NCBI GenBank assembly: GCA_947493495.1
Contig: CANLRN010000012.1
Span: 24,478 to 88,477 of the forward strand
Origin: an uncultured Aquimarina sp.
Lineage (GTDB): Bacteria; Bacteroidota; Bacteroidia; Flavobacteriales; Flavobacteriaceae
Length of the DNA stretch: 64,000 nt
Direction: 5' to 3'
Of this stretch, positions 18,623-25,849 are shown in pieces (within the stretch, counting starts at the first letter, position 1; the number at the start of each line of letters is the position of its first letter). Below the pieces are notes generated by a model. That model was not told where the DNA came from. It saw only the letters and a program-made list of their open reading frames with translations, and did not search any database. Position numbers and translations under genes: made by a program.

Positions 18623-19123
18623 ATGACACTTAAAAAATTAATTCTAGACGAATTTAAAGCTGAAATGGAGACAACAACACGTACCTTCGAGGCTGTAACA
18701 AATAACATTTTTAATTTTTCACCTCACGAGAAATCAAAAACAGTAGCAGAACTTGCCAATCATATGGTAGAAATCCCTAGTTGGGTTGCTGGCATTGTGG
18801 GTAATCCTGTTTTAGACTGGGCACAACATACACCTCCTGCACCAGTAAAAAATGCAGAAGAATTAGTAGCGACATATAAAAAAAATATAGCGACAGGAAT
18901 AGCCGCTCTTGAAGGAATTTCTGAAGAAGACCTACAAGCAGAATGGACTATGAAAAATGGAGATTTTACTTTTTTTACGGTTCCTAAGCATATTGCACTT
19001 AAGAAACTAATTATCAGTCATACTATTCATCATAGAGCACAAATGGGACTTAATCTTAGATTAAACAACCTAGATGTACCTGCTAGCTATGTAGCCTCTG
19101 CAGATGAAAACTTATTTGCTTAA
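18623..19123 (+). CDS. DinB/YfiT-like four-helix protein
   Basis: 166 residues. DinB fold with a plausible metal-binding triad: His47 in LANHMVEIPSW, His133 and His137 in ISHTIHHRAQMG. Members include thiol transferases and metal-dependent hydrolases; the reaction here is unknown. The stop codon (19121-19123) lies inside the target-site duplication TTAAT of an inserted miniature element, so the insertion landed at the very end of the gene without damaging it. Confidence 0.88.
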   Translation: MTLKKLILDEFKAEMETTTRTFEAVTNNIFNFSPHEKSKTVAELANHMVEIPSWVAGIVGNPVLDWAQHTPPAPVKNAEELVATYKKNIATGIAALEGISEEDLQAEWTMKNGDFTFFTVPKHIALKKLIISHTIHHRAQMGLNLRLNNLDVPASYVASADENLFA

Positions 19124-19124
19124 T

Positions 19125-19374
19125 CCCGATTTGTCAATGTCGTTAAGTTAAGCTCCAAAAAACATCTATTTTGTCACACTGAGCCTGTCGAAGTGGAATC
19201 AAAAACGAAGGTTAGGATGGTCTTAGACAAGGTCAGACTGACAATTATAAAGCTTAACTTAATAACATTGCCCGATTTATGTATTAGGATTTCATCAAGA
19301 AGCTTTCAAATGCAACACACACTAATGTTTGTAGCAGTTAAAAGATGGAATAGATTTCCTAATGCATAAAACCT
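19125..19374. mobile_element. Miniature element family B, copy 1, interrupted by a family A element
   Basis: Ends are CCCGATTT (19125) and ATGCATAAAACCT (up to 19374), flanked by direct repeats TTAAT at 19120-19124 and 19375-19379. The right part (19271-19374) matches copies at 55447 and 62912, for example GAAGCTTTCA and GGAATAGATTT, but lacks the middle third. A second element (19135-19270) has inserted 10 bp into the left end, duplicating CCCGATTTRT (19125-19134 and 19271-19280). No coding capacity. Confidence 0.7.
19135..19270. mobile_element. Miniature element family A (IS4-type ends), 136 bp
   Basis: Terminal inverted repeats CAATGTCGTTAAGTTAAGCT (19135-19154) and the matching AGCTTAACTTAATAACATTG (19251-19270, 18 of 20 pairing). 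Flanking 10-bp direct repeats CCCGATTTGT/CCCGATTTAT differ at one base. The interior is itself an imperfect hairpin (TTGTCACACTGAGCC side versus GGTCAGACTGACAA side). The same terminal sequence begins a broken IS4-type transposase relic at 55151. Long (10-13 bp) duplications are typical of the IS4 group, which supports the link. Confidence 0.7.
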
Positions 19375-19383
19375 TTAATACTA

Positions 19384-19391
19384 TAAATTTG
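19384..19391 (+). promoter_or_regulatory. -7 promoter element for the deformylase operon
   Basis: TAAATTTG matches the Bacteroidota -7 consensus TAnnTTTG, 47 bp before the def ATG. No TTG was seen at the -33 position, which falls in or beside the right end of the inserted element at 19374, so the insertion probably replaced the upstream promoter half. Confidence 0.5.
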
Positions 19392-19437
19392 GTTTTTTAT
19401 CTTGAGATAGTTTCTTTGTAGTATAATACAACTAAAA

Positions 19438-19962
19438 ATGGCGGTACTAGAAGTTATAAAAATGGGTCATCCTAGCTTACGCAAACAATCGCAAGCTGTA
19501 GGGGATGAGCTATTATCATTCGAGTTTCAAACCTTTATAGATGATCTCATTCATACAATGCGTCATCAAAATGGAGCGGGTATTGCTGCACCACAAGTAA
19601 ATGTCTTAAAAAGAGTATTTACTATGGAAATGAAAAACAATCCAAGATATCCTGACAGAAATACATTCCCGCTCTATACCATAATTAACCCCGAGATTGA
19701 GTATATAGACGATCAATTAACAGATAGCTGGGAAGGATGCTTGTCTATTCCTAATATTAGGGGGAAGCTACAACGATATAAAAATATTGTACTTAGAGGA
19801 ATTGATCGAGAAGGATCTCCTATAGAAGAACAGTTAGATGGTTTTGCAGCCATTGTAGCACAACATGAATTAGATCATCTGAATGGGATCTTATTAATTG
19901 ATAGAATGAAATCAATGGAAACACTTACTTTTCAAGAAGAATATGAAAAATACTGGATCTAA
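19438..19962 (+). CDS. def: Peptide deformylase
   Basis: 174 residues. Removes the formyl group from N-terminal formyl-methionine. All three motifs are intact: GAGIAAPQ (46-53), EGCLS (99-103) and the metal site HELDH (143-147); Cys101, His143 and His147 bind the metal and Glu144 is catalytic. No targeting signal. Many flavobacteria carry more than one deformylase, and with a peptidase and an unknown protein downstream (23 and 4 bp gaps) this may be the accessory copy rather than the one beside fmt. Confidence 0.93.
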   Translation: MAVLEVIKMGHPSLRKQSQAVGDELLSFEFQTFIDDLIHTMRHQNGAGIAAPQVNVLKRVFTMEMKNNPRYPDRNTFPLYTIINPEIEYIDDQLTDSWEGCLSIPNIRGKLQRYKNIVLRGIDREGSPIEEQLDGFAAIVAQHELDHLNGILLIDRMKSMETLTFQEEYEKYWI

Positions 19963-19985
19963 TCCAGATAAAACATAAAACTAGT

Positions 19986-20318
19986 ATGAATATTAATTAT
20001 AATAATAAAACCTTTAGAGTTGCAGGAGATAATACAGAGGTTACCCATTTTAAATATTTCCAAAAAGATACTATTGTATGGGGAGAGTATGAAGGCGGGG
20101 GAGTTACAAAAGGAACATTAATCGCTAAGGTAGATGATAATGGAGTACTTCATATGCATTATCATCATCTTAATGCCAATCTAGAATTCAAATTAGGGAA
20201 ATGTATATCAACCCCCAGATTATTAGATGATGGTAGAATTGAGCTTTTTGAGACCTATGAATCTGTAAATACCGATCCTATTTCTAAAGGAGAGATTACT
20301 TTAATTGAAGTAAAATAA
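19986..20318 (+). CDS. Small conserved protein often mislabelled N-acetylglutamate synthase
   Basis: 110 residues, no signal peptide. Beta-rich, with VWGEYEGGGVTKGTLIAKVDDNG, MHYHHLNAN and KGEITLIEV. Homologues of this size in Firmicutes and Bacteroidota are labelled 'n-acetylglutamate synthase' in databases, but there is no GNAT or amino-acid kinase domain, so that name is not supported by the sequence. Function unknown. It is in an operon between def (23 bp) and the M14 peptidase (4 bp). Confidence 0.8.
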   Translation: MNINYNNKTFRVAGDNTEVTHFKYFQKDTIVWGEYEGGGVTKGTLIAKVDDNGVLHMHYHHLNANLEFKLGKCISTPRLLDDGRIELFETYESVNTDPISKGEITLIEVK

Positions 20319-20322
20319 CTAT

Positions 20323-21351
20323 ATGCATCTTTATGATCATATATTTTCAATACTCGAAGCTACTCTAACTACAGACAGAGGTATTAAAATAGGAAAATCT
20401 ACAGAGGGTAGAACGATTACGGGATTCATATTCGGTAGTGGAGCAAAAAAAATTAGCCTTATAGCGGGGAACCATGCAGATGAACCTATAGGGCCTTTAT
20501 TGCTCAAAAAGTTAGTTTCTTATCTATCTGTACTAGATAAAAATCACGAGCTGCTCATCAATTATCGTTGGTATATTGTACCACATACCAATCCTGATGG
20601 AGAACACAGAAATAGAAAATGGTATACTTATAAGGATACGGAAACCAATCTGCCAAAATATCTACAACATGTCATCCGAGAGTTACCTGGTAAGGATCTA
20701 GAATTTGGTTTTCCTATACAAGGAAAAATTGAGTCATTGCGCCCCGAAAATAGTGCCATCTATAATTTTTGGAAAAAAGAAGGAACATCATTTGACTTGC
20801 ATGTTTCATTACATGGAATGCGTGCTACCTATGGGCCTTGGTTTTTAATTGATAAGGATTGGATAGATCGTACGAAGAAGTTACGCACTAAATGTGCTGC
20901 TCGTACTAAAGCATTGGGATATGACCTGTTCGATCTGGATCGTAGAGGTGAAAAAGGCTTTCAACGTATTGAAGAGGGCTTTTGTACAAGGCCAGATAGT
21001 CAAGAAATGCGAAAACATTTTATGGCACTAGATGATTCTGATACTGCCCAAAAATTTCATGCCAGTTCTATGGAATCTATTCGTAGCCTAGGTGGTGATT
21101 GCCTAACATTGGTTACAGAAATGCCATTATTCTTATTTCCGAAAAAAGAAAGAGAAATGAATTGGCCTGATCCTTATTTACAAAAATGGTCAGAACAATT
21201 TGCTATATGGAAATTAAAGCTTGCTTCTGGAGAATTGACATCTACTCAATGCATACAAGAAGCTATAAAAATGGGTGTAGTGGCGATGCCTTGGAAAGAT
21301 CAAATGCGCCTACAATGGCAGCTTGTTGTAGCTGGATTAGAAACATTATAA
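20323..21351 (+). CDS. M14 family zinc carboxypeptidase
   Basis: 342 residues. Zinc site His51 and Glu54 in AGNHADEPIG, third ligand probably His164 in VSLHGM, catalytic glutamate probably Glu266 in LVTEMPLF. NTNPDGEHRNR-like segment HTNPDGEHRNR (88-98) provides the substrate arginine. No signal peptide, so probably cytoplasmic and related to the succinylglutamate desuccinylase/small-peptide branch. Last gene of the def operon, followed at once by a terminator. Confidence 0.88.
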   Translation: MHLYDHIFSILEATLTTDRGIKIGKSTEGRTITGFIFGSGAKKISLIAGNHADEPIGPLLLKKLVSYLSVLDKNHELLINYRWYIVPHTNPDGEHRNRKWYTYKDTETNLPKYLQHVIRELPGKDLEFGFPIQGKIESLRPENSAIYNFWKKEGTSFDLHVSLHGMRATYGPWFLIDKDWIDRTKKLRTKCAARTKALGYDLFDLDRRGEKGFQRIEEGFCTRPDSQEMRKHFMALDDSDTAQKFHASSMESIRSLGGDCLTLVTEMPLFLFPKKEREMNWPDPYLQKWSEQFAIWKLKLASGELTSTQCIQEAIKMGVVAMPWKDQMRLQWQLVVAGLETL

Positions 21352-21354
21352 AGA

Positions 21355-21402
21355 AAAAACACACCAAGAGATGGTATACATTAACTCTTGATGTGTTTTT
21401 AT
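21355..21402 (+). terminator. Terminator after the M14 peptidase gene
   Basis: Inverted repeat AAAAACACACCAAGAG (21355-21370) with CTCTTGATGTGTTTTT (21385-21400), one mismatch, then T/A-rich DNA. It lies between convergent genes and could also serve the minus strand. Confidence 0.8.
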
Positions 21403-21450
21403 TGATTTATAAATTCTTTGGGTAAACAAACTTGCTTTATATTAGAAAAA

Positions 21451-23067
21451 TTATTGTTTAAGAATTTTAATTATTTGTTTTGTTTTAGTTTTTGTGGTAA
21501 TATCTTCTAAATTAATGACTAAAAAATAGTTCCCATTAGCTAAACCAGATAAATCTATTGTATCTGTATTCTCATACCTACCTACTAAGCTTCCTACAAA
21601 AGAATGTACACTTACTTGGGTAGGAATCATATTCAAATTATTATCTGTATTAATTTTTACAATTCCTGAAGTTGGATTAGGAAATGCATATAACCCTAGA
21701 GATGTTGAGTTTTTAAGTTCTTTATTCGCTTTTACATTATTACTTGAAATAATCCACTGTTGATTTCCGGTGTTATTACTTGAAGCCCACAAGTGCACAT
21801 TTTGATTATTTGCTCCTCCACTTCTACCATCGATAGAAAAACCAGATGCATTTCGTTTTTCTAAACGATATTTATCCCCGCCGATAGATACTTTCTTAAA
21901 TTGCTGATTTTGATTGTTATCGCTACATCTCCATAGTTTTACATTATTACCATTATTTCCTCCATTGCCTCCATCAATACAGAAATTGGTATTCCTTTTT
22001 TTATACGAATAAAACCCATTCCCTCTGTTAATTTCTTCCCATTGCTGGTTTACATTATTCTGATTGTAGTTCCATAACTTGACATTCTGATTATTACTAC
22101 CTCCATTACCTCCATCTATAGCATAGTTAGTAGCATTTCCTTTTCTCAAAGTAACTATTGGATTACCTCCACCTGAACCATTTCCAGGAGAATATGGGAA
22201 ATAGTAAAAATAATCAATATGTAACCATGAATCTTTGTTTGCATCATTTGGTGCTGATACATATTTATTGGATAATATATTAAAAATTGGCGCTCTATTT
22301 TTTTTATTTACATTATCATTAGTTGTTTCTCCATCTGTAAATGTTACTGTTTTTCCAATCTTTTCCCACCTTCCATTTTTCTTTTCCCAAAGTTGTAAGT
22401 AGTTAGGATGGTATTCAAAGCCCATTGTACGCCAATTGTTATCAAAATCAAAATTCCCTACTATAAGTTTTCCACTTTTCGAACGCAAACCATCACTTTT
22501 TGCAATAGCATGAGTATTCCATCGAGCAGGGGTGTAAAATTCGATCATATCAATCTCTATTTTATGTTCTCGTGGAGGATTCAGTGCTTTCCAAACTATT
22601 CCGCTATTATTTTTATCACCCCAAATAGCTGGGTGCCAAGCTGAATGCACATTAGATTTAAGCCCAATAACTCTATATTTAAATTCATAAAATCCAAAAT
22701 GTGTGCTCTTTAGTGCGCTTAATCCTCCACCTTTTTTAGTTGCATTATCGCCTTTTAATGAGAGGTAACTATTGTTTACGATATATACATATTTTGTCCC
22801 TTCTCCTATTCCAGGATCTAACTTACTTCTTCGGTAACACCATTTATTAAAATCAACTGTACTAAAATCATCAGAAACACTCTGATCACGGTTTTTTGCA
22901 TATTGATTAGCTATCGAACTAGGAAGATTTCCTTGTGAGAATATATCACTACAGGTAAATAATAAATATACTATCAATGAAATGTTTACATATTTTAAAT
23001 AGTTTTGATTCTTAACAGTTCGTTTTTTTCTTTGGTTACTAATAGTTTTAAGATGAGTAGTTATCAT
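21451..23067 (-). CDS. Secreted GH16-like glycosidase with CBM13 lectin domain and T9SS tail
   Basis: 538 residues. A long basic N-region then a Sec signal (hydrophobic 28-42, ending DIFSQ). GH16-like catalytic domain about 65-290; EIDMIE (Glu171, Asp173, Glu176) fits the ExDxxE active site of GH16. A ricin-B/CBM13 domain (305-440) follows, with three repeats each ending QQW or QQF (near 341, 388, 436) and each carrying an IDG..GG.N.QNV pattern. The last 80 residues are a T9SS type A sorting domain (AFPNPTSGIVKI). Marine GH16 enzymes cleave agar, carrageenan, porphyran or laminarin; the substrate is not deducible here. The gene stands alone. Confidence 0.85.
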   Translation of the reverse strand: MITTHLKTISNQRKKRTVKNQNYLKYVNISLIVYLLFTCSDIFSQGNLPSSIANQYAKNRDQSVSDDFSTVDFNKWCYRRSKLDPGIGEGTKYVYIVNNSYLSLKGDNATKKGGGLSALKSTHFGFYEFKYRVIGLKSNVHSAWHPAIWGDKNNSGIVWKALNPPREHKIEIDMIEFYTPARWNTHAIAKSDGLRSKSGKLIVGNFDFDNNWRTMGFEYHPNYLQLWEKKNGRWEKIGKTVTFTDGETTNDNVNKKNRAPIFNILSNKYVSAPNDANKDSWLHIDYFYYFPYSPGNGSGGGNPIVTLRKGNATNYAIDGGNGGSNNQNVKLWNYNQNNVNQQWEEINRGNGFYSYKKRNTNFCIDGGNGGNNGNNVKLWRCSDNNQNQQFKKVSIGGDKYRLEKRNASGFSIDGRSGGANNQNVHLWASSNNTGNQQWIISSNNVKANKELKNSTSLGLYAFPNPTSGIVKINTDNNLNMIPTQVSVHSFVGSLVGRYENTDTIDLSGLANGNYFLVINLEDITTKTKTKQIIKILKQ

Positions 23068-24256
23068 AATTTTTAGTTTTTAATATTTATACTTTTATGT
23101 ACAGTACTAAAATTTTCGGTTTAATTTTTTCTTAGTAAACTCAAAAAGTATAAATAGCGTTAATTTGATTTATGGTTAGTATAATGTGTTATGTTTATAA
23201 TACTTCGAGACCTTTATATGTGGATTCTTTTTCTTAAGCCTGATCTTTGAATAGTCTACTGTGAAATATATAGAGCATTAAACTTGAAAAATTATGGTCT
23301 TGATATCGTTCATTTTGAATCATTAAACATCTATCAATAATGAAATGTTGATTACAGATTTTAGACGTTTCTAAAGTCTTTTTTTAATCTATCTTGCTTC
23401 AAGATATTTGGCTTCAGTCTACAATTTCTTATACCCATTCAAGCAGTATTGAGATACATATAATTCTACTATATTTTTGGGCCTTAATCCAGTCTTTTGG
23501 CAAGTATTAAATTATGTAGTTTTAGTGTGTCATTATTTCATATAAAGTCATCTATGTATAGGTACATAGTATAAATTAAAAACAAGCGCAATGCGATATA
23601 CTTTCAGAAAGCGTCTTTCTGTTTTTTTAAGTTCATTTAAATTACTTTAGAAAAGAAAAGGATGTTATTTTTTAAATAAACTATTGTTTGTGAGTTTTGT
23701 GTCCATTTTAATTATGTATTGGTTAGTTATATGTAAAATTAATAATAAATAATTTAAATATCAACACAAAGCGTTGATAATTAAATTATTAACTAATTGT
23801 TTAATACTATCCTTCGTCAATTTGCTGATAAAAGATCTTTTTGTCTAATAAAAAAGATGTAGTAACTACTATGATACTCCTGTACCTTTATTACGAGGTA
23901 GTTTACTTACAGGATATTTAATTTATACGATTTATGAATAAAAATTTCGCATCTAATGACATTCTTTTTCTACTATATTTTCTTCATAAAATTAAACAAT
24001 AGCTATGGCTATTCTTTAATTTGATTCATCAATCTAGCGAAAAATCCTTGCCATTATTTTTACGAAATTCTCATCCGTAAATCGTATTACACACAACTTT
24101 TAGGAAAGTCAGAAGTGAAAAGTTGAGAATCAGGAATTTCCCCTTTGAAAGGTGGCTAGGAGGATGTTTTTGACGTAAAATAAACGATAAGAAAAAGTAA
24201 TTTCTTATTGTCTGGTTCATAATTAATTGCATCAATAATAATAAAATTGGTTCAAA
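23068..24256. other. 1.2-kb gene-free AT-rich region
   Basis: No coding ORF on either strand. It contains one large hairpin (23748-23790) and, at about 24137-24172, a G/C-richer passage reading CCCCTTTGAAAGGTGGC. Presumably holds the promoters of the GH16 gene and parD, but no clear TAnnTTTG element was found for either. Confidence 0.5.
23748..23790. repeat. Large AT-rich hairpin
   Basis: AATAATTTAAATATCAAC (23748-23765) and GTTGATAATTAAATTATT (23773-23790) form an 18-bp inverted repeat with one mismatch and a 7-nt loop. No T-run follows and no gene ends nearby, so it is not a standard terminator. Confidence 0.6.
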
Positions 24257-24508
24257 ATGGGAATAGTAAGAAAATCCATAACCTTTACAGAGCAACAAGA
24301 TACGTATATAAAAAGCCTAATAGAAAAAGGGTTCTATACTAATGATAGTGAATATGTAAGAGACATCATTCGTAAAGATCAAGAGAATAGAAAGAGAGGT
24401 ATTGATTTATATGATGCACTAGTTGATGGAATTGAAAGTGGAGTATCTGACAAAACTGTTGATAGTATATGGGATGAAGCTATAAGAGCACATGAAAAAG
24501 GAAAATAA
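24257..24508 (+). CDS. ParD-like antitoxin (ribbon-helix-helix)
   Basis: 83 residues. N-terminal RHH segment RKSITFTEQQDTYIKSLIEKGFYTNDSEYVRD typical of CopG/ParD antitoxins, with an extended C-terminal tail that would bind the toxin. It overlaps the parE start by 17 bp. The antitoxin should bind the operon promoter and repress it with the toxin. Confidence 0.9.
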   Translation: MGIVRKSITFTEQQDTYIKSLIEKGFYTNDSEYVRDIIRKDQENRKRGIDLYDALVDGIESGVSDKTVDSIWDEAIRAHEKGK

Positions 24509-24779
24509 ATACAGCTTAAGTGTAAGAGCTTCGATTGATATAAGAGAAATTGCTGATTTTACCATAGAAAAATTTGGGATTCAACAGTCTGAAAAGTATA
24601 GGGATAGTTTAATAGAAATATTAAATAAACTAGGAAAACATCCCGAGATTGGAAGAGAATATATTGCTATAAAAAACAGAATGCTATCGAGGTACAGATT
24701 TAAAGCTCATACCATATTCTTTTATCCAATAGATCAAAAAGTATTCATAGTACGTATACTTGGTGATAAAATGAGTTAA
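24492..24779 (+). CDS. ParE-like toxin (RelE/ParE superfamily)
   Basis: 95 residues. Pattern LSVRASIDIREIADFTIEKFG, IEILNKLGKHPEIGREY, RYRFKAHTIFFYPID and VFIVRILGDKM fits the ParE branch, which poisons DNA gyrase. It forms a type II toxin-antitoxin operon with the overlapping parD. A 17-codon glycine-rich ORF (24782-24835) follows directly, with no recognisable function. Confidence 0.88.
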   Translation: MKKENKYSLSVRASIDIREIADFTIEKFGIQQSEKYRDSLIEILNKLGKHPEIGREYIAIKNRMLSRYRFKAHTIFFYPIDQKVFIVRILGDKMS

Positions 24780-24844
24780 TAATGAAATCTGGAGGAAATG
24801 ATGGCGATTATGGTGGAGGAGGCGCACCAAATTAAAGTTCAAAT

Positions 24845-24924
24845 AAACGATCCGTTTGAGTATAGGATAAATATTATTAATTGTCAGAATGATAAAGTTT
24901 AGACTGCATTCAAACGGATCGTTT
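24845..24924. terminator. Inverted repeat between parE and the convergent peptide gene
   Basis: Perfect 15-bp arms AAACGATCCGTTTGA (24845-24859) and TCAAACGGATCGTTT (24910-24924), separated by 50 nt, with TTTT at the right edge. Its place between convergent genes suggests a bidirectional terminator, but the loop is long, so it could instead be the ends of a small element. Confidence 0.5.
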
Positions 24925-24946
24925 TAAATACTTGTATTTCTATGTT

Positions 24947-25078
24947 TTACACATCAGTAACGCATAGAAAAGTACCTGGCCATTTTACACAAATAGTGTT
25001 GGTCCCTGCTTTGACAGATTGTTGTTCTTGTTTATTTAAAACTTGAAGGTTTTGTATATTTAACAGTTTTTCTAACAT
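24947..25078 (-). CDS. 43-residue peptide with a double-glycine-like leader (RiPP or bacteriocin precursor candidate)
   Basis: ATG at 25076-25078, stop at 24947-24949. Residues 1-13 form an amphipathic MLEKLLNIQNLQV helix, followed by LNKQEQQSVKAG (14-25), which matches the L(S/N)K.EQ..I.GG leader ends of Bacteroidota peptide precursors, with AG in place of GG. The 18-residue core TNTICVKWPGTFLCVTDV has two cysteines (30, 39). C39-type peptidase/ABC exporters cleave after such motifs. No exporter or modifying enzyme is encoded nearby, so it would rely on a distant one or be an orphan. Recognition rests on leader pattern only. Confidence 0.55.
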   Translation of the reverse strand: MLEKLLNIQNLQVLNKQEQQSVKAGTNTICVKWPGTFLCVTDV

Positions 25079-25610
25079 AATATATAGTATTATAATTAAT
25101 AATACTTTAAATTATTATTTTATGATAATAAAATAATGAATAATGAGGGTTTTAGTTAAAATTTTGTGGATAAACAACCATATTTTGAGGATGATGTTTG
25201 TAATTTCTATTAAAAAACTGAAGACCTTAATTAGAATAATACTCCAATAAAAAGAAAAGATATAAAAGTCTAAATAAACGATCAACTAATAGATAAGAAT
25301 CAAGGCTAACTAAATTACTAGGTGTTCTAGATATATGACGTGTATTAATTAGGAAAATTATGGATATACATAAAATCCACAACGCTTATTTAAAATATAT
25401 TTCAAAAGAATTCTTGAATCAAAAAAAGCGAATACACACCTTAAGAATTGTATAAAACCAGTATATGCTATAGTTACAACGCTTTTAATCCTATATAAAA
25501 CCCCCAACAAATTGTTTAACCTAACGCCATTTTAAAAACAAGAAGTAATTAATTAAAAAGGTTATAAAACAAAAACAACTTACTGCTATTCAGTAAGTTG
25601 TTTGTTAAAG
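25079..25610. other. 530-bp intergenic region, nothing firm
   Basis: AT-rich. It should contain the promoter of the small peptide gene. A 31-codon ATG ORF (25360-25455) has no recognisable character. The right end contains the tRNA terminator. Confidence 0.4.
25565..25603 (-). terminator. Terminator of tRNA-Leu(CAA)
   Basis: Perfect 13-bp stem: AAACAACTTACTG (25573-25585) and CAGTAAGTTGTTT (25591-25603), 5-nt loop; read on the minus strand it is followed by TTTTTGTTTT-type sequence. Confidence 0.9.
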
Positions 25611-25692
25611 TACTCAAGGTGGGAATCGAACCCACACTCTCGAAAGAACTGGATTTTGAATCCAGCGCGTCTACCAATTCCGCCACTTGAGC
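25611..25692 (-). tRNA. tRNA-Leu (anticodon CAA)
   Basis: 82 nt, class II tRNA with a long variable arm. The anticodon stem-loop reads TGGATTCAAAATCCA with CAA in the loop; D-arm GGCGGAATTGGTAGACGCGC; T-arm GGGTTCGATTCCC. The acceptor stem GCTCAAG pairs with CTTGAGT. CCA is not encoded. Confidence 0.95.
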
Positions 25693-25714
25693 ATCATATA
25701 CTGTGATCGGACGG

Positions 25715-25744
25715 CAAAATTAAAAAAATATTTGATCAGATCAA
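25715..25744 (-). promoter_or_regulatory. Promoter of tRNA-Leu(CAA)
   Basis: On the minus strand TTG (25742-25744), 19-nt spacer, TAATTTTG (25715-25722). This fits both halves of the Bacteroidota consensus TTG-N17-23-TAnnTTTG, and the -7 element is 22 bp before the tRNA 5' end. Confidence 0.75.
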
Positions 25745-25787
25745 TTAAATAAGTAATAAATTAAGAGTGAGAGTAGAAATAAATTTT

Positions 25788-25795
25788 TAAATTTG
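25788..25795 (+). promoter_or_regulatory. -7 promoter element for prs
   Basis: TAAATTTG, 55 bp before the prs ATG; divergent from the tRNA-Leu promoter. No TTG seen at -33. Confidence 0.55.
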
Positions 25796-25849
25796 CACCT
25801 TGTTTTTATAAAATAAGTTTTAACTCATTACAAAACAATAATTTACCCT

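Noticed and set aside
24137..24172. CCCCTTTGAAAGGTGGC passage before parD
   Set aside because: Looks like a scattered Bacteroidota intergenic motif, but with a single occurrence here I cannot define ends or function.
24782..24835. 17-codon glycine-rich ORF right after parE
   Set aside because: Too short and without a leader or homology pattern; could be a real micropeptide or gene remnant, but sequence alone cannot support it.
25360..25455. 31-codon plus-strand ORF in the intergenic region
   Set aside because: No signal, no domain, ordinary length for chance in AT-rich DNA.
23068..25610. Gene-poor ParDE region as a defence island
   Set aside because: Only a two-gene toxin-antitoxin pair and a small peptide are present; no nuclease, helicase, reverse transcriptase or other defence gene.
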